64,000 bases of DNA from Histomonas meleagridis (GCA_020186115.1 WSYJ01000138.1:186001-250000), one strand, 5' to 3'; shown: positions 27,262 to 38,162, counted from the stretch's first letter. The notes: a model not told the origin generated them from the letters alone. Program-made: numbers and translations.

Positions 27262-29564
27262 AACAAATGACAACTTCCCTCCAGTGCATTTACGACAAAT
27301 GACAACTTCCATCCAGTGCATTTACAACAAATGACAACTTCCATCCAGTGCATTTACGACAAATGACAACTTCCATCCAGTGCATTTACAACAAATGACA
27401 ACTTCCATCCAGTGCATTTACAACAAATGACAACTTCCCTCCAGTGCATTTACAACAAATGACAACTTCCATCCAGTGCATTTACGACAAATGACAACTT
27501 CCATCCAGTGCATTTACAACAAATGACAACTTCCCTCCAGTGCATTTACAACAAATGACAACTTCCCTCCAGTGCATTTACAACAAATGACAACTTCCCT
27601 CCAGTGCATTTACAACAAATGACAACTTCCCTCCAGTGCATTTACAACAAATGACAACTTCCCTCCAGTGCATTTACAACAAATGACAACTTCCATCCAG
27701 TGCATTTACAACAAATGACAACTTCCCTCCAGTGCATTTACAACAAATGACAACTTCCCTCCAGTGCATTTACAACAAATGACAACTTCCATCCAGTGCA
27801 TTTACAACAAATGACAACTTCCCTCCAGTGCATTTACGACAAATGACAACTTCCATCCAGTGCATTTACGACAAATGACAACTTCCATCCAGTGCATTTA
27901 CGACAAATGACAACTTCCATCCAGTGCATTTACAACAAATGACAACTTCCATCCAGTGCATTTACAACAAATGACAACTTCCATCCAGTGCATTTACAAC
28001 AAATGACAACTTCCCTCCAGTGCATTTACAACAAATGACAACTTCCCTCCAGTGCATTTACGACAAATGACAACTTCCATCCAGTGCATTTACAACAAAT
28101 GACAACTTCCATCCAGTGCATTTACAACAAATGACAACTTCCATCCAGTGCATTTACGACAAATGACAACTTCCATCCAGTGCATTTACAACAAATGACA
28201 ACTTCCATCCAGTGCATTTACAACAAATGACAACTTCCCTCCAGTGCATTTACAACAAATGACAACTTCCCTCCAGTGCATTTACGACAAATGACAACTT
28301 CCATCCAGTGCATTTACAACAAATGACAACTTCCATCCAGTGCATTTACGACAAATGACAACTTCCATCCAGTGCATTTACAACAAATGACAACTTCCAT
28401 CCAGTGCATTTACAACAAATGACAACTTCCCTCCAGTGCATTTACAACAAATGACAACTTCCATCCAGTGCATTTACGACAAATGACAACTTCCATCCAG
28501 TGCATTTACAACAAATGACAACTTCCTCCAGTGCATTTACAACAAATGACAACTTCCCTCCAGTGCATTTACAACAAATGACAACTTCCCTCCAGTGCAT
28601 TTACAACAAATGACAACTTCCCTCCAGTGCATTTACAACAAATGACAACTTCCCTCCAGTGCATTTACAACAAATGACAACTTCCCTCCAGTGCATTTAC
28701 AACAAATGACAACTTCCCTCCAGTGCATTTACAACAAATGACAACTTCCCTCCAGTGCATTTACAACAAATGACAACTTCCATCCAGTGCATTTACAACA
28801 AATGACAACTTCCCTCCAGTGCATTTACGACAAATGACAACTTCCATCCAGTGCATTTACAACAAATGACAACTTCCATCCAGTGCATTTACGACAAATG
28901 ACAACTTCCATCCAGTGCATTTACAACAAATGACAACTTCCATCCAGTGCATTTACAACAAATGACAACTTCCATCCAGTGCATTTACAACAAATGACAA
29001 CTTCCCTCCAGTGCATTTACAACAAATGACAACTTCCCTCCAGTGCATTTACAACAAATGACAACTTCCCTCCAGTGCATTTACAACAAATGACAACTTC
29101 CCTCCAGTGCATTTACGACAAATGACAACTTCCATCCAGTGCATTTACAACAAATGACAACTTCCATCCAGTGCATTTACAACAAATGACAACTTCCCTC
29201 CAGTGCATTTACAACAAATGACAACTTCCCTCCAGTGCATTTACAACAAATGACAACTTCCCTCCAGTGCATTTACAACAAATGACAACTTCCCTCCAGT
29301 GCATTTACAACAAATGACAACTTCCATCCAGTGCATTTACGACAAATGACAACTTCCATCCAGTGCATTTACAACAAATGACAACTTCCATCCAGTGCAT
29401 TTACAACAAATGACAACTTCCATCCAGTGCATTTACAACAAATGACAACTTCCATCCAGTGCATTTACGACAAATGACAACTTCCATCCAGTGCATTTAC
29501 AACAAATGACAACTTCCATCCAGTGCATTTACAACAAATGACAACTTCCATCCAGTGCATTTAC
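27262..29564. repeat. 32-bp minisatellite, 72 units
   Basis: The unit is AACAAATGACAACTTCC plus A/C plus TCCAGTGCATTTAC. The array is 2303 bp, which is 72 x 32 minus one base; one unit near 28525 lacks a C. Only two positions vary: A/G at the first base and A/C at the eighteenth. Every unit that starts with G that I read carries A at the second site, so only three of four combinations occur. 32 is not a multiple of three and each unit has TGA, so it is not coding. There are no spacers, so it is not CRISPR. It fills the gap between the third DUF3447 locus and the C2 gene. Confidence 0.97.
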
Positions 29565-29746
29565 GACACCTGAATGAAGCACTTTGATCGGCTGCTCGAA
29601 GTGAAGACAATTAAATGATGAAGTACTTACACCAAAAGTGACATACATTCAAACTGAATTGTCGGGGTACCCTTAAAAAACAGATAATTATCTATTTTAA
29701 TTAAAATCGTACTTGGAACTTTTACTAGCAAGCATAGTATAGACTT
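29565..29746. other. spacer with GC palindrome
   Basis: 180 bp between the minisatellite and the C2 gene stop. GGGGTACCCT at 29664-29673 is a near-palindrome of the class listed elsewhere. Nothing else. Confidence 0.4.
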
Positions 29747-31576
29747 TTACCTGCCTTGTCCTGGTTGACTTGGTTGGCCTGGCATTCCTGGGTATTGCTG
29801 ACCTGGCATTCCTGGATACATTTGTTGGCCTGGATATTGTTGTCCCGGCATACCTGGGTATTGTCCTGGTTGACCCGGCATACCTGGGTATTGTTGACCT
29901 GGCATTCCTGGAGCTTGTCCTGGTTGTCCTGGCATACCTGGAGCTTGACCTGGCATTTGTGGAGCTTGACCTTGTGATCCTGGCATTCCTGGAGCTTGTC
30001 CTGGTTGTCCTGGCATACCTGGAGCTTGACCTGGCATTTGTGGAGCTTGACCTTGTGATCCTGGCATTCCTGGAGCTTGTCCTGGTTGTCCTGGCATACC
30101 TGGAGCTTGACCTGGCATTTGTGGAGCTTGACCTTGTGATCCTGGCATTCCTGGAGCTTGTCCTGGTTGTCCTGGCATTCCTGGAGCTTGACCTGGCATT
30201 TGTGGAGCTTGACCTGGCATACCTGGTGCTTGACCTGGCATTCCTGGAGCTTGTCCTGGTTGACCTGGCATACCTGGAGCTTGACCTGGCATTCCTGGAG
30301 CTTGTCCTGGTTGACCTGGCATTCCTGGTGCTTGTCCTGGTTGACCTGGCATTCCTGGAGCTTGTCCTGGCATACCTGGTGCTTGACCTGGCATTTGTGG
30401 TGCTTGACCTGGTTGTCCTGGCATACCTGGTGCTTGACCTGGTTGACCTGGCATACCTGGTGCTTGACCTGGTTGTCCTGGCATACCTGGTGCTTGACCT
30501 GGTTGACCTGGCATTCCTGGAGCTTGTCCTGGTTGACCTGGCATTCCTGGTGCTTGACCTTGTGATCCTGGCATACCTGGTGCTTGTCCTGGTTGACCTG
30601 GCATACCTGGAGCTTGACCTTGTGATCCTGGCATTCCTGGAGCTTGTCCTGGCATTTGTTGACCTTGAGATCCTGGTTGTCCTTGCATTCCTGGATACAT
30701 TTGTTGATTTGGATATTGTTGTCCTGGCATTCCTGGATACATTCCTGGTTGACTTGGTTGGCCGGGACCTGGTTTACCTGGTTGTTGACCTGGCATTCCT
30801 GGTTGCATTCCTGGGTACATTTGTTGTCCTGGCATTCCTGGATACATTTGTTGATTTGGATACATTCCTGGTTGACTTGGTTGCCCTGGTCTGCCTGGTT
30901 GACCTGGCATTCCTGGTTGCATTCCAGGGTACATTTGTTGACCTGGCATTCCTGGTTGCATTCCTGGATATTGACCTGGATATTGGCCTGGGTATTGACC
31001 TGGATACATACCTGGTTGTCCTGGCATTCCTGGTCTGCCTGGTTGACCTGGCATTCCTGGTTGCATTCCAGGGTACATTTGTTGACCTGGCATTCCTGGT
31101 TGCATTCCTGGATATTGACCTGGATATTGGCCTGGGTATTGACCTGGATACATACCTGGTTGTCCTGGATATCCCATTCCATGAGGTTGTGGAGTATTAA
31201 CAAATGGTTGGGCACCTCTTGGTGCAAGGTGAATAAGTACGTGAAGTCTGCCTCCTTTTTTGACCTTCCTAGCTGGTGTCATTTGGATCCATTGATCATT
31301 AAGTTGTCCTACCCTCAAGCTGCCAATTTGGATATTTGTTTCAGAGATTGGATCATCCTTGAATGCATCCTTATCTTTCATTGTGATTTTAAGTGAGCCA
31401 CTTGCTGTATTTAATGGGAAATGGAATTCTTCATTCCATCTTGGTGTCATAGAATTTTTAATAACGCGTGTCTTTCTTGTTTGGCCATTAAAAGTGAGGA
31501 TGCAGTAGGCATCAGTAGCATTAACATCCATCCTTGGGATGTCAAGAGCTTCGATAATTCGAACGTGAAGTTCCAT
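29747..31576 (-). CDS. C2 domain protein with a long Pro-Gly-Met-Gln collagen-like tail
   Basis: 609 residues. The N-terminal C2 domain is about 1-122: [52 protein letters not shown], then [14 protein letters not shown]. Acidic loop residues (Asp in DVNATDAY and KDKDAFKDD) fit Ca2+-dependent phospholipid binding. From about 125 to the end are imperfect repeats of [23 protein letters not shown] and PGQYPGQY type. C2 plus Pro/Gly-rich tails occur in large numbers in trichomonads, probably as peripheral membrane proteins; function unknown. There is no signal peptide, so it is not secreted collagen. The tail DNA is itself a repeat, which leaves several other frames open. The ATG is at 31576. Confidence 0.85.
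   Translation of the reverse strand: MELHVRIIEALDIPRMDVNATDAYCILTFNGQTRKTRVIKNSMTPRWNEEFHFPLNTASGSLKITMKDKDAFKDDPISETNIQIGSLRVGQLNDQWIQMTPARKVKKGGRLHVLIHLAPRGAQPFVNTPQPHGMGYPGQPGMYPGQYPGQYPGQYPGMQPGMPGQQMYPGMQPGMPGQPGRPGMPGQPGMYPGQYPGQYPGQYPGMQPGMPGQQMYPGMQPGMPGQPGRPGQPSQPGMYPNQQMYPGMPGQQMYPGMQPGMPGQQPGKPGPGQPSQPGMYPGMPGQQYPNQQMYPGMQGQPGSQGQQMPGQAPGMPGSQGQAPGMPGQPGQAPGMPGSQGQAPGMPGQPGQAPGMPGQPGQAPGMPGQPGQAPGMPGQPGQAPGMPGQPGQAPQMPGQAPGMPGQAPGMPGQPGQAPGMPGQPGQAPGMPGQAPGMPGQPGQAPGMPGQAPGMPGQAPQMPGQAPGMPGQPGQAPGMPGSQGQAPQMPGQAPGMPGQPGQAPGMPGSQGQAPQMPGQAPGMPGQPGQAPGMPGSQGQAPQMPGQAPGMPGQPGQAPGMPGQQYPGMPGQPGQYPGMPGQQYPGQQMYPGMPGQQYPGMPGQPSQPGQGR
29760..31190. repeat. coding tandem repeat (PGQ tail of the C2 protein)
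   Basis: Degenerate in-frame 9-, 15- and 30-bp repeats of GGTTGACCTGGCATACCTGG type. A longer duplication of about 190 bp repeats the whole [16 protein letters not shown] module (around 30880-31010 and 31030-31160). GC content is much higher than in the surroundings. Expansion and contraction in frame are expected. Confidence 0.85.
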
Positions 31577-32102
31577 CTATAGAAATGATGGTTTTTTTGG
31601 AATTGTAATAAATATTGAATAATTAAAAGCTTTTTGAAAGAACGTTCGGCGTTATCCTTTCAAATAACATAATCCGTTAACTTTTCACTTCAGTCATTCA
31701 GGCCAAACAACAAAATGCCTCCTCACATTGATTTCTTCTAGTGTTTTGACTTTGGTGAGAAATTTTAATGAGAAATACTCATCATAAGAAGCTTTGTGCT
31801 TCGTTGGCATGAAGATATGTAACCATCTTCATTTTGTCCTTCAGTTTTTTTGTTTGCACATCAAGAAAACATCAATTAATATTCAAATGTTTACAACAAA
31901 AAATATAACCGCCCAATTAACTTCCCATTGAAAACCACTTTTTCTTAGAAAGAATTATAGTTGGGAACAGTTGAGCGTATGAGGCTTTTCGTGAAAGTTT
32001 TTTCAATAAAGCTTGTCTGTTGATAACTAATTGCAAATCATAATTTAGAAATTAAGAATAACGAATCAATAAAAAAATTGATATGTATAAATACCGCAAT
32101 AA
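31577..32102. other. intergenic, upstream of the C2 gene, with RNA-like hairpins
   Basis: Contains an initiator-like TCACTTCAGTCATTC near 31685, an eight-codon ATG frame (31715-31741) and two hairpins ahead of a T run (separate entry). TAACCGCCC is at 31906-31914. No protein gene. Confidence 0.4.
31785..31851 (+). ncRNA. candidate small structured RNA
   Basis: Two perfect short stems lie in tandem. GAAGC (31788-31792) pairs with GCTTC (31798-31802). ATGAAGAT (31809-31816) pairs with ATCTTCAT (31825-31832) around an eight-base loop. A run of seven T at 31845-31851 follows, as a Pol III terminator would. The 5' end is unknown. I recognise no RNA family. Confidence 0.2.
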
Positions 32103-32672
32103 CTAAAAAGAATCAGTACCGATTCCGTTGATGACTTGAGCTTCTCTTCTTCGAGCCTTGTTATGTCTAATGTGTTCAGAAGTAAATTCAGGACCTTTAA
32201 GACAAAACCAATTTTCTTTCGGAGGGCGATAAAACTCTTCATCGACTCTTTTCATCTCTTCTGACAAGTGTAAAGCCTTTCGTTTCAGTTCTAGTCGAGT
32301 AGTTTCAAAAGCCCCAAATGACATTATGTCATTTTCGTATGGTGTGAAACAATTGTTGAGAACTCCGTTTCCAGGATAGCTTATTTCTTTATTTGATATA
32401 ATTGAATCAGATCTAAGGGAATTGACAGATGCACGAAATTCCAGTGGTTCAATTCCAGGAATTTCTGTATCCCAATATGAATAACATAGATTTTTTGGGT
32501 CGCATGCGTTTTTAGCTTGAAAACCTTCTAAAATTTCTGTTTTACGAAATGATAAATTATTTAATGAATTAGTCGTTTTTTCTTTGCGTCGTAAATTAGG
32601 AGGGTTTTCTTTATGTGCTTTGTACCATTTTTTCTTATATTCTTCTTGTTGGTATTGATATAGAGCTCTCAT
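32103..32672 (-). CDS. conserved-looking hypothetical protein (189 aa)
   Basis: 189 residues from the ATG at 32672 (MRALYQYQQEEYKKKWYKAH). It is hydrophilic, with no signal peptide, membrane segment or recognised domain. The N-terminus is a charged helix. The C-terminal half has helices (TTRLELKRKALHLSEEMKRV) followed by FYRPPKENWFCLKGPEF, a Pro/aromatic motif of the kind seen in microtubule-inner and other axonemal proteins, but that is only an impression. TAAACGTGC lies 11 bp upstream of the ATG and recurs upstream of SKA1. A real gene is likely from its length and ordered composition; I do not recognise it. Confidence 0.5.
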   Translation of the reverse strand: MRALYQYQQEEYKKKWYKAHKENPPNLRRKEKTTNSLNNLSFRKTEILEGFQAKNACDPKNLCYSYWDTEIPGIEPLEFRASVNSLRSDSIISNKEISYPGNGVLNNCFTPYENDIMSFGAFETTRLELKRKALHLSEEMKRVDEEFYRPPKENWFCLKGPEFTSEHIRHNKARRREAQVINGIGTDSF

Positions 32673-33348
32673 AAATTAATTTTAAACGTGCATTTTGACT
32701 ATTTTTTGTAAATGATAAAAGCTCTGGTTCCAGTTAATAATATGGAAATTAGAGAGTTTCGCATAGGGGAAATTACAGGGTGATATGTTAAACATCTAAA
32801 AATTCAACAATTGAATGTAAAATTTAACCAATTTCATATTTATATTTTTTATTGAACCTTTCCAATATGAAACTCCTTAATGTTCTTAAAGATTATGAAG
32901 AAATACATTATGAACAATTGTAGTTATCAAAGTGAATATAAAAAACTAAGAATGATTTTTAGTTGTTGTTACCAACAATTTTTTGTTGATTTTTTTATGA
33001 GTCAATTTGTAATAATATTATTGTATCTTTATACTTTTGGATTTCCGTTTTGCTTTGTGAATATAATTGTTGATGTGTATACATTATAGTGTATTTTTTG
33101 GTTTTGATAATTTTCATTGTTTGAATTAAAATTAAAACATCTTTTGTTATGATACTTTTCTTCTAATGTTTCTCGAACATTTGGTCTATGAGTTCTTTAT
33201 GATTAATGGAATATATGCTTCATTCCATATCTAAGTGAATATGAAGAATTGATGCTCATAGAAGAATCCTCTAATTTAGAATTTTCTTATTTACTGAAAA
33301 ATTTTTCATGAAGTAAATTTGTTATCTGTGTAATTTGATTTGTTGAAA
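32673..33348. other. intergenic
   Basis: AT-rich, with TAAACGTGC (32683-32691) as promoter element of the minus-strand gene. No gene is seen. Confidence 0.4.
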
Positions 33349-33440
33349 TGAATATTTTTTGCATTAACATCCATTCCTACACCTAAAATTAATTTTACTA
33401 TTTCTTTATTATTATTTCTGCAATATGAAGTTCAGTTTCA
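33349..33440 (-). pseudogene. isolated ankyrin-unit relic
   Basis: The minus strand reads TELHIA and then, after a small frame slip, NNKEIVKLILGVGMDVNAKN. This is an ankyrin unit of the DUF3447-family type, including the N-A-K-N end at which the linkers start in the other loci. No other units could be read around it. Confidence 0.6.
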
Positions 33441-33607
33441 AATTATTAAAACATATATAAATTTCATTTCTTTCATTTTTAACATTATTTAATTTCAAAA
33501 AACATTTAAAAAAATGACTTTTTATTTTTATAATTTCCAATCAGGCACATATTAATGCATTATTTATACTACCAAAATTTTAATTAGTTCCAGGGAAAAT
33601 AAAGAGA
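33441..33607. other. short intergenic
   Basis: AT-rich spacer before the Sec16 stop codon. Nothing seen. Confidence 0.3.
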
Positions 33608-36600
33608 TTAAAATTCGTTTACGTATCTTCCAGCTGATCTTACTCTTCCGCCTTTTCTGAATTGTGATGATCCCGAAGGTTTACCCATTGGTGGGGGTGC
33701 CCCACTGCTCATTGGCGGGGGTGCACCGATACTCACAGGGGGTGGTCCTGTACTTATCGGTGGCGGGGGTGGCCCGGAACTTGTTGGAGGAGGTGGCGCA
33801 TAATTTGATGACGTTGGAGGAGGCGCTGTTGTTTCAGGAGGATCATTTTCATGACCTTTAATCACATGTCTTCCATTTACATAAACGTATTCGACTTCAT
33901 CCAATTTATCCAAATCAACTTCATATGATTTCTTCGAAAATGGCGAAATTTTGGAGAATAATCTTCTGAGTAAACCTGGTTTTTCTTCCTTTTCTTTTTC
34001 TTTATTATCATCTTCTTTATTATTCTTCGGTTTTGGTTTTTCAGGTGCAGCAGGATTAAATGTTTTAATTTCAGGTTGTTTCGGAGGAGTAATTGGAGAT
34101 ATATCGAAATCATCATTAAAATCGTCTACAAAATCGTTATCCATTTGATTCGTATCAAACACAACAGACTCAGGCAAAGTCGAATGCTCAATTTCGTCAG
34201 GATTTTTCTCATCTATACCATGTACAATTCCGGTTAAAACTTTATCAAACTTAATCATTATATTTTTCATTAGTCCATCATTCCCTTTGGATGTAATTGC
34301 GTCGAGATTTTTCTGAAGATTTTGAGAGACGTGTAAAAATGTCAAAATTCTTTCTTTCTCGAATCGTTCTTTTAATCTCATGTTATTCATTTTAGCCTTA
34401 TCTATGAATCCATAATCGATCAAAGCCATCGTATAATATATAGCGTAAGGATAAAAATTAATTGAAGTCTTTGAACAAAGTTGTGACATTTGGATTGAAG
34501 ATATTGTTGGATGTTTCCAATCAGATCCAACTAATGTAAATTTGTTTGGTAATTTATTTAATTGTTCTGAAGCTAAAAGTCTACAAACGTGTGACGCCGA
34601 TATTTTCCCTTTATTTTCTAAATATTCGGACATGTTTCTTAATAGTTTTATATTTCCTGGTGTAAAATGTTTTAATATTGTTAACAAAATCTCTTCCCAA
34701 GATTCATTATCGAAATCTCTTGGAGCACTAATTAATGTTAACATAATATTCTTTAAAGGAGAAGGTTCAATACTTTGTTGAATGAATTCTAATGAGACGC
34801 GTTGAAACTCATTAACTGATAAAGAGTTCGATATGACTAAAGCAAATGGCCATAATTGATTCTTAATCGAATATTCTAATGCTTCATGATCTCCTTTTTC
34901 GATTAATATATTTTGAAGTTTATCTATCATTGATTGATTAATTTCGTTGTTCTGATTAAATGTAGGCGCATTCGAGTTATTATTCTTTTGTCCTTGATTT
35001 AATTGTTGTATTAATTGATATTCTGGTGATCCAATAACTTTAGAATTAGAATTAAATGTTTGCGGTAAAATTTGTTGCTCATGTTGAATCCGAACTTTAA
35101 TCGTAGCCCATAGAAGTGCTTCATCTGCTGATTCACATTGTTCTATTCGTGAATTTATAAAATCGGTATTACTATTATTAACTTGTTGTGAACCTGTAAA
35201 TGTTTCAAGTTGTTGTATGACTGGTAATTTCGGATATGTTTCTTTGATTGGTTTAATTTCGATAGTTAAATCTGGTTTCGATCGTAACAGTAATCCTCCA
35301 AACCCAAACGCTGATATTGGTTTCCTTCGCGTGAAAAATGGTAAACTACTATGGCCGATGTCATAAGGCTGTGATGCGCTATGTTGAATGTCTTGTTTAA
35401 TATGCGTATGTGGCTTAATTGGCGGTGTCTTACGTGCTGAGTTATTAATATCGCCAATTGTTGATGAGCGCGTCATGTTAAAGTCTTTATTCGGTGGATT
35501 ATATGGTGGCGGCTGATACGAAGGAATCGTTTTAGGTATATTTGGCGGTGCTTGCGGAGGTTGATATGAAGGAACATTCTTCGGTACATTCGGTGGTGGT
35601 TGATATGAAGGAACGTGAGGTGGTGGTTGATATGATGGAACACTTGGAGGTGGTTGAAATGTTGGTGTGGTCTTAGGCATGTTTGGTGGCGATTGTATCT
35701 TTGGCGGTGGCTGAAATGTTTGTTTTGGTGGCGCATGAATATGTGACGCTGTCGCATTCGTGTTAGAGCTTCCGGGCGTAAATACATTAATTGTTGGCGG
35801 AGGCTGACGTATTGGTTCTTTAATTGGCGAGAATGATGGCATGTTAATGTTTGGCGGTGGTTTCACTTCTTGTTGTGGTTGTGGTTGTGTTTGTTCTGGT
35901 GCTGTATTTACAGTTGTAGTAGGCGGAGGTGGATGATATGGTTTTGAACTTTGGCCAGGTATATATATTGAAGTTGTTTGATTGCTTTGATTACCTGGAA
36001 CATAAGTCTTAGGCTGCTGTGCGTTATTATTTGGAGGTTGATATGTGGGATGGCTAGAGCCGGGAACATATGCTACAGTCGGAGGCTTTGTCATTGCGTT
36101 ATTATTGTTATTAATTCCTGGAACATATATATTCGGATGCGCATTTGTCGTTGTGTGAGTAGCGCCTGGAACATATAAATTAGCATTTGTTGTTGGTGGA
36201 TGTGCATTTGTCGTTGTGTGAGTAGCACCTGGAACATATACATTAGTATTTGTCGTTGGTGGAGGTGCTGTGTGTTGACTTCCAGGAACATATGGAACAT
36301 TACTTGCTGTTATATATTGTCTTGTTTGTTGTGGAACATATACATTTGGTGACGAATTTACAGGTGGAGGAGGAGGTGCCGCATGTGCAGCTGTTCCAGG
36401 AACATATGGTTTAGTTTGTTGTGGTTGAGCTCCGGGTACATAAAGTTGTGTTCTTGAATTAGTTTGTGGCGAAATATTATGTGGAACATATAGATTGGAT
36501 GATGCATTGTTTCCGCCTGGAACATAAATGTTTTGTTGTTTTTGTTGCTGTGGCGCAAAAACTTTTGTTTCTTGCGCTGGGGAATTACCAAAAAATGAAT

Positions 36601-37303
36601 CTGATTGTGGCCCAAAGAGCGAACTCGCGTCGTCGGCTTGCGTCGAGCTAAATAACGAACTTGCATTGCTATCTTCTGATGCTATGGATTCCCCAAATAA
36701 CGAATTCGCATTGACTTCTTCATTGGTGGTGTTGAATAACGTGCTCGCTGTGTCGTTTTGGGAACTAAATAACGACTCTGCGTTTCCTTCTTCAGTAGGT
36801 CCGCCAAATAGTGCACCTGCATTGTCTTCGTTTGTTGTATCAAATAATGTATCCGCAGTTTCTTCTTCTTTAGGTGCATCAAATAATGTATCTTCTGTTT
36901 CCTCATTTTGAGGTGCATCAAATAATGACTCTGCGTTTCCTTCTTTTGGTTCTCCAAACAAAGTATCAGCATTTCCTTCTTCTGGTTCTTTAAATAATGA
37001 TTCTGTATTTCCTTCTTTTGGTTCACCAAATAATGTATCAGCATTTCCTTCTTCTGGTTCTTTAAATAATGACTCTGTATTTCCATCTTCTGGTTCTCCA
37101 AATAATGTGTTTGCATTTTCTTCATCTTGTTCTCCAAATAATGTGTTAGTATTTTCTTCTTGTTCATCAAATAATGTATGAGCATTTTCTTCTTGTGGTG
37201 AACCAAATAAAGTAGATGCATTTTCATTTAAATCAGTGTTTTCAAATAGTTCTGCTGAATCATTTTTATCTTGACCGTCATCTGAACCATCGAATTGATC
37301 CAT
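33608..37303 (-). CDS. SEC16: Sec16-like COPII/ER-exit-site scaffold
   Basis: 1231 residues from the ATG at 37303 (MDQFDGSDDGQDKND), which follows a TCATAAA initiator-like string; an in-frame ATG at 37339 is the alternative. Regions: acidic LFG repeats (about 15-230, NADTLFGEPKEGN type); Thr/Asn-rich YVPG repeats (about 260-480, VYVPGATHTTTNAH type); Pro-rich YQPPP repeats to about 640. The conserved central/helical Sec16 region (about 715-990) includes ADEALLWATIKVRIQHEQQI, then EKGDHEALEYSIKNQLWPFALVIS, the ancestral coatomer element that binds Sec13. An acidic segment and a poly-Pro tail finish the protein. Sec16 organises COPII vesicle formation at ER exit sites. The Pro-rich tail (APPPTSSNYAPPPPTSSGPP type) is unusually regular. 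Confidence 0.85.
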   Translation of the reverse strand: MDQFDGSDDGQDKNDSAELFENTDLNENASTLFGSPQEENAHTLFDEQEENTNTLFGEQDEENANTLFGEPEDGNTESLFKEPEEGNADTLFGEPKEGNTESLFKEPEEGNADTLFGEPKEGNAESLFDAPQNEETEDTLFDAPKEEETADTLFDTTNEDNAGALFGGPTEEGNAESLFSSQNDTASTLFNTTNEEVNANSLFGESIASEDSNASSLFSSTQADDASSLFGPQSDSFFGNSPAQETKVFAPQQQKQQNIYVPGGNNASSNLYVPHNISPQTNSRTQLYVPGAQPQQTKPYVPGTAAHAAPPPPPVNSSPNVYVPQQTRQYITASNVPYVPGSQHTAPPPTTNTNVYVPGATHTTTNAHPPTTNANLYVPGATHTTTNAHPNIYVPGINNNNNAMTKPPTVAYVPGSSHPTYQPPNNNAQQPKTYVPGNQSNQTTSIYIPGQSSKPYHPPPPTTTVNTAPEQTQPQPQQEVKPPPNINMPSFSPIKEPIRQPPPTINVFTPGSSNTNATASHIHAPPKQTFQPPPKIQSPPNMPKTTPTFQPPPSVPSYQPPPHVPSYQPPPNVPKNVPSYQPPQAPPNIPKTIPSYQPPPYNPPNKDFNMTRSSTIGDINNSARKTPPIKPHTHIKQDIQHSASQPYDIGHSSLPFFTRRKPISAFGFGGLLLRSKPDLTIEIKPIKETYPKLPVIQQLETFTGSQQVNNSNTDFINSRIEQCESADEALLWATIKVRIQHEQQILPQTFNSNSKVIGSPEYQLIQQLNQGQKNNNSNAPTFNQNNEINQSMIDKLQNILIEKGDHEALEYSIKNQLWPFALVISNSLSVNEFQRVSLEFIQQSIEPSPLKNIMLTLISAPRDFDNESWEEILLTILKHFTPGNIKLLRNMSEYLENKGKISASHVCRLLASEQLNKLPNKFTLVGSDWKHPTISSIQMSQLCSKTSINFYPYAIYYTMALIDYGFIDKAKMNNMRLKERFEKERILTFLHVSQNLQKNLDAITSKGNDGLMKNIMIKFDKVLTGIVHGIDEKNPDEIEHSTLPESVVFDTNQMDNDFVDDFNDDFDISPITPPKQPEIKTFNPAAPEKPKPKNNKEDDNKEKEKEEKPGLLRRLFSKISPFSKKSYEVDLDKLDEVEYVYVNGRHVIKGHENDPPETTAPPPTSSNYAPPPPTSSGPPPPPISTGPPPVSIGAPPPMSSGAPPPMGKPSGSSQFRKGGRVRSAGRYVNEF

Positions 37304-37674
37304 TTTATGACATGCTATATGAAAATCAAAATTCTTCATTCGACCAAATACATTTCTATATTATTACATAAAATATTACAACATAAATTTTTAAAATGCT
37401 TCAAATTATTCCCTAATGAAATAGTATATAATTGTTTTTTATTTCATTGATGAAATTAGCAATTATTTTCGATTTGATAAATTCCATTCAAATCTAATAA
37501 TAGGAATTTTAAAAACTATAATCATCACCATAAAAATAAATCATAATGTGAAGTTTTTATTTAAGCATCTTTTTTACAATATTTTTCATTTTAATCCAAG
37601 TTCCTCCATCCAAGATTTATGGGGTGCCCTGCATTAAACGTCTTCATGTCATAACCGCCATAGCTTCATTTGCA
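37304..37674. promoter_or_regulatory. divergent spacer Sec16 / BLOC1S2 with GC palindrome, AACCGC and initiator
   Basis: The 3' end holds GGGGTGCCCT (37621-37630), TAACCGCC (37652-37659) and the initiator TCATTTGCA (37666-37674), all within 54 bp of the BLOC1S2 ATG. The remaining 300 bp are AT-rich and featureless. This is the most complete promoter-like set in the window. Confidence 0.5.
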
Positions 37675-38007
37675 ATGACAGAAACAGATTCCGTGAATTC
37701 TATACAAAAATCTGCAGAAGCTCTCGAAAAAGACATTGTAAAATATATGGAACTGCAGACAGAAGAACTTTCTGATACTTTTGATTTGGTTTTCAAATTA
37801 AACCAAGCAGCAATCGGAAAATATAGTGAATTAATTCATGAAGCAGACGCATTAAAAGAAAAGGCAAAATCACTTCAGGAACAAGAAATTGGAATTGCTT
37901 CTTTTTTGAGCAACTTAAGTGTTATTGAAGATGATATTTCAAAACTAGAAGCAACAATCACAAAGCTTGAAAGCTATTGCACTCTCTTGGAACAAAAGGT
38001 TGCTTAG
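37675..38007 (+). CDS. BLOC1S2: BLOC-1 subunit 2 (BLOS2) homologue
   Basis: 110 residues from the ATG at 37675 (MTETDSVNSIQKSAEALEKD); the frame's upstream GTG at 37624 lies inside the promoter set and is rejected. The protein is a continuous coiled coil. Its C-terminal part (LSVIEDDISKLEATITKLES, then YCTLLEQK) follows the BLOC1S2 signature (INVIEEQVAALEQAAYKLDA, then YSKKLEAK) residue by residue. The N-terminal half (MELQTEELSDTFDLVFKLNQ) fits the family's first helix. BLOS2 is part of BLOC-1 and of BORC, which act in endosome-to-lysosome traffic and lysosome positioning. In a trichomonad a role in endolysosome dynamics is likely (inference). A short coiled-coil protein of another complex remains possible. 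Confidence 0.75.
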   Translation: MTETDSVNSIQKSAEALEKDIVKYMELQTEELSDTFDLVFKLNQAAIGKYSELIHEADALKEKAKSLQEQEIGIASFLSNLSVIEDDISKLEATITKLESYCTLLEQKVA

Positions 38008-38162
38008 AAGGAGATCATATTACTAAAATAATATGCAAATATGAGTATTTTATAAAATATTCGAAAAAAGATATTAACTTGAATAATGCTTAGTTCAGTG
38101 GTAGAGAAAAATCAAGGAAAAGTTGTAAATTTAATTTAATTTTTTTCGAAAAAATAATATTT
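38008..38162. other. intergenic with tRNA-like fragment
   Basis: GCTTAGTTCAGTGGTAGAG at 38088-38106 is like the 5' arm and D-arm (A box) of a tRNA, but no matching anticodon or T arm follows. It is probably a tRNA remnant or chance. Confidence 0.3.

Noticed and set aside
27262-29564. CRISPR-like array
   Set aside because: The 32-bp units are directly adjacent without unique spacers, in a eukaryotic genome. It is a minisatellite.
29725-31396. Long open frames on both strands over the C2 protein tail (e.g. 29770-31200 plus, 29725-31227 minus)
   Set aside because: Repeat DNA with a period divisible by three keeps several frames open. Only the frame with the C2 domain makes sense. The others are Leu/Val/Trp- or Cys/Gln-rich artefacts.
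33694-33703. GGGGTGCCCC palindrome in Sec16
   Set aside because: It lies in Gly/Pro codons of the poly-Pro tail and is explained by coding.
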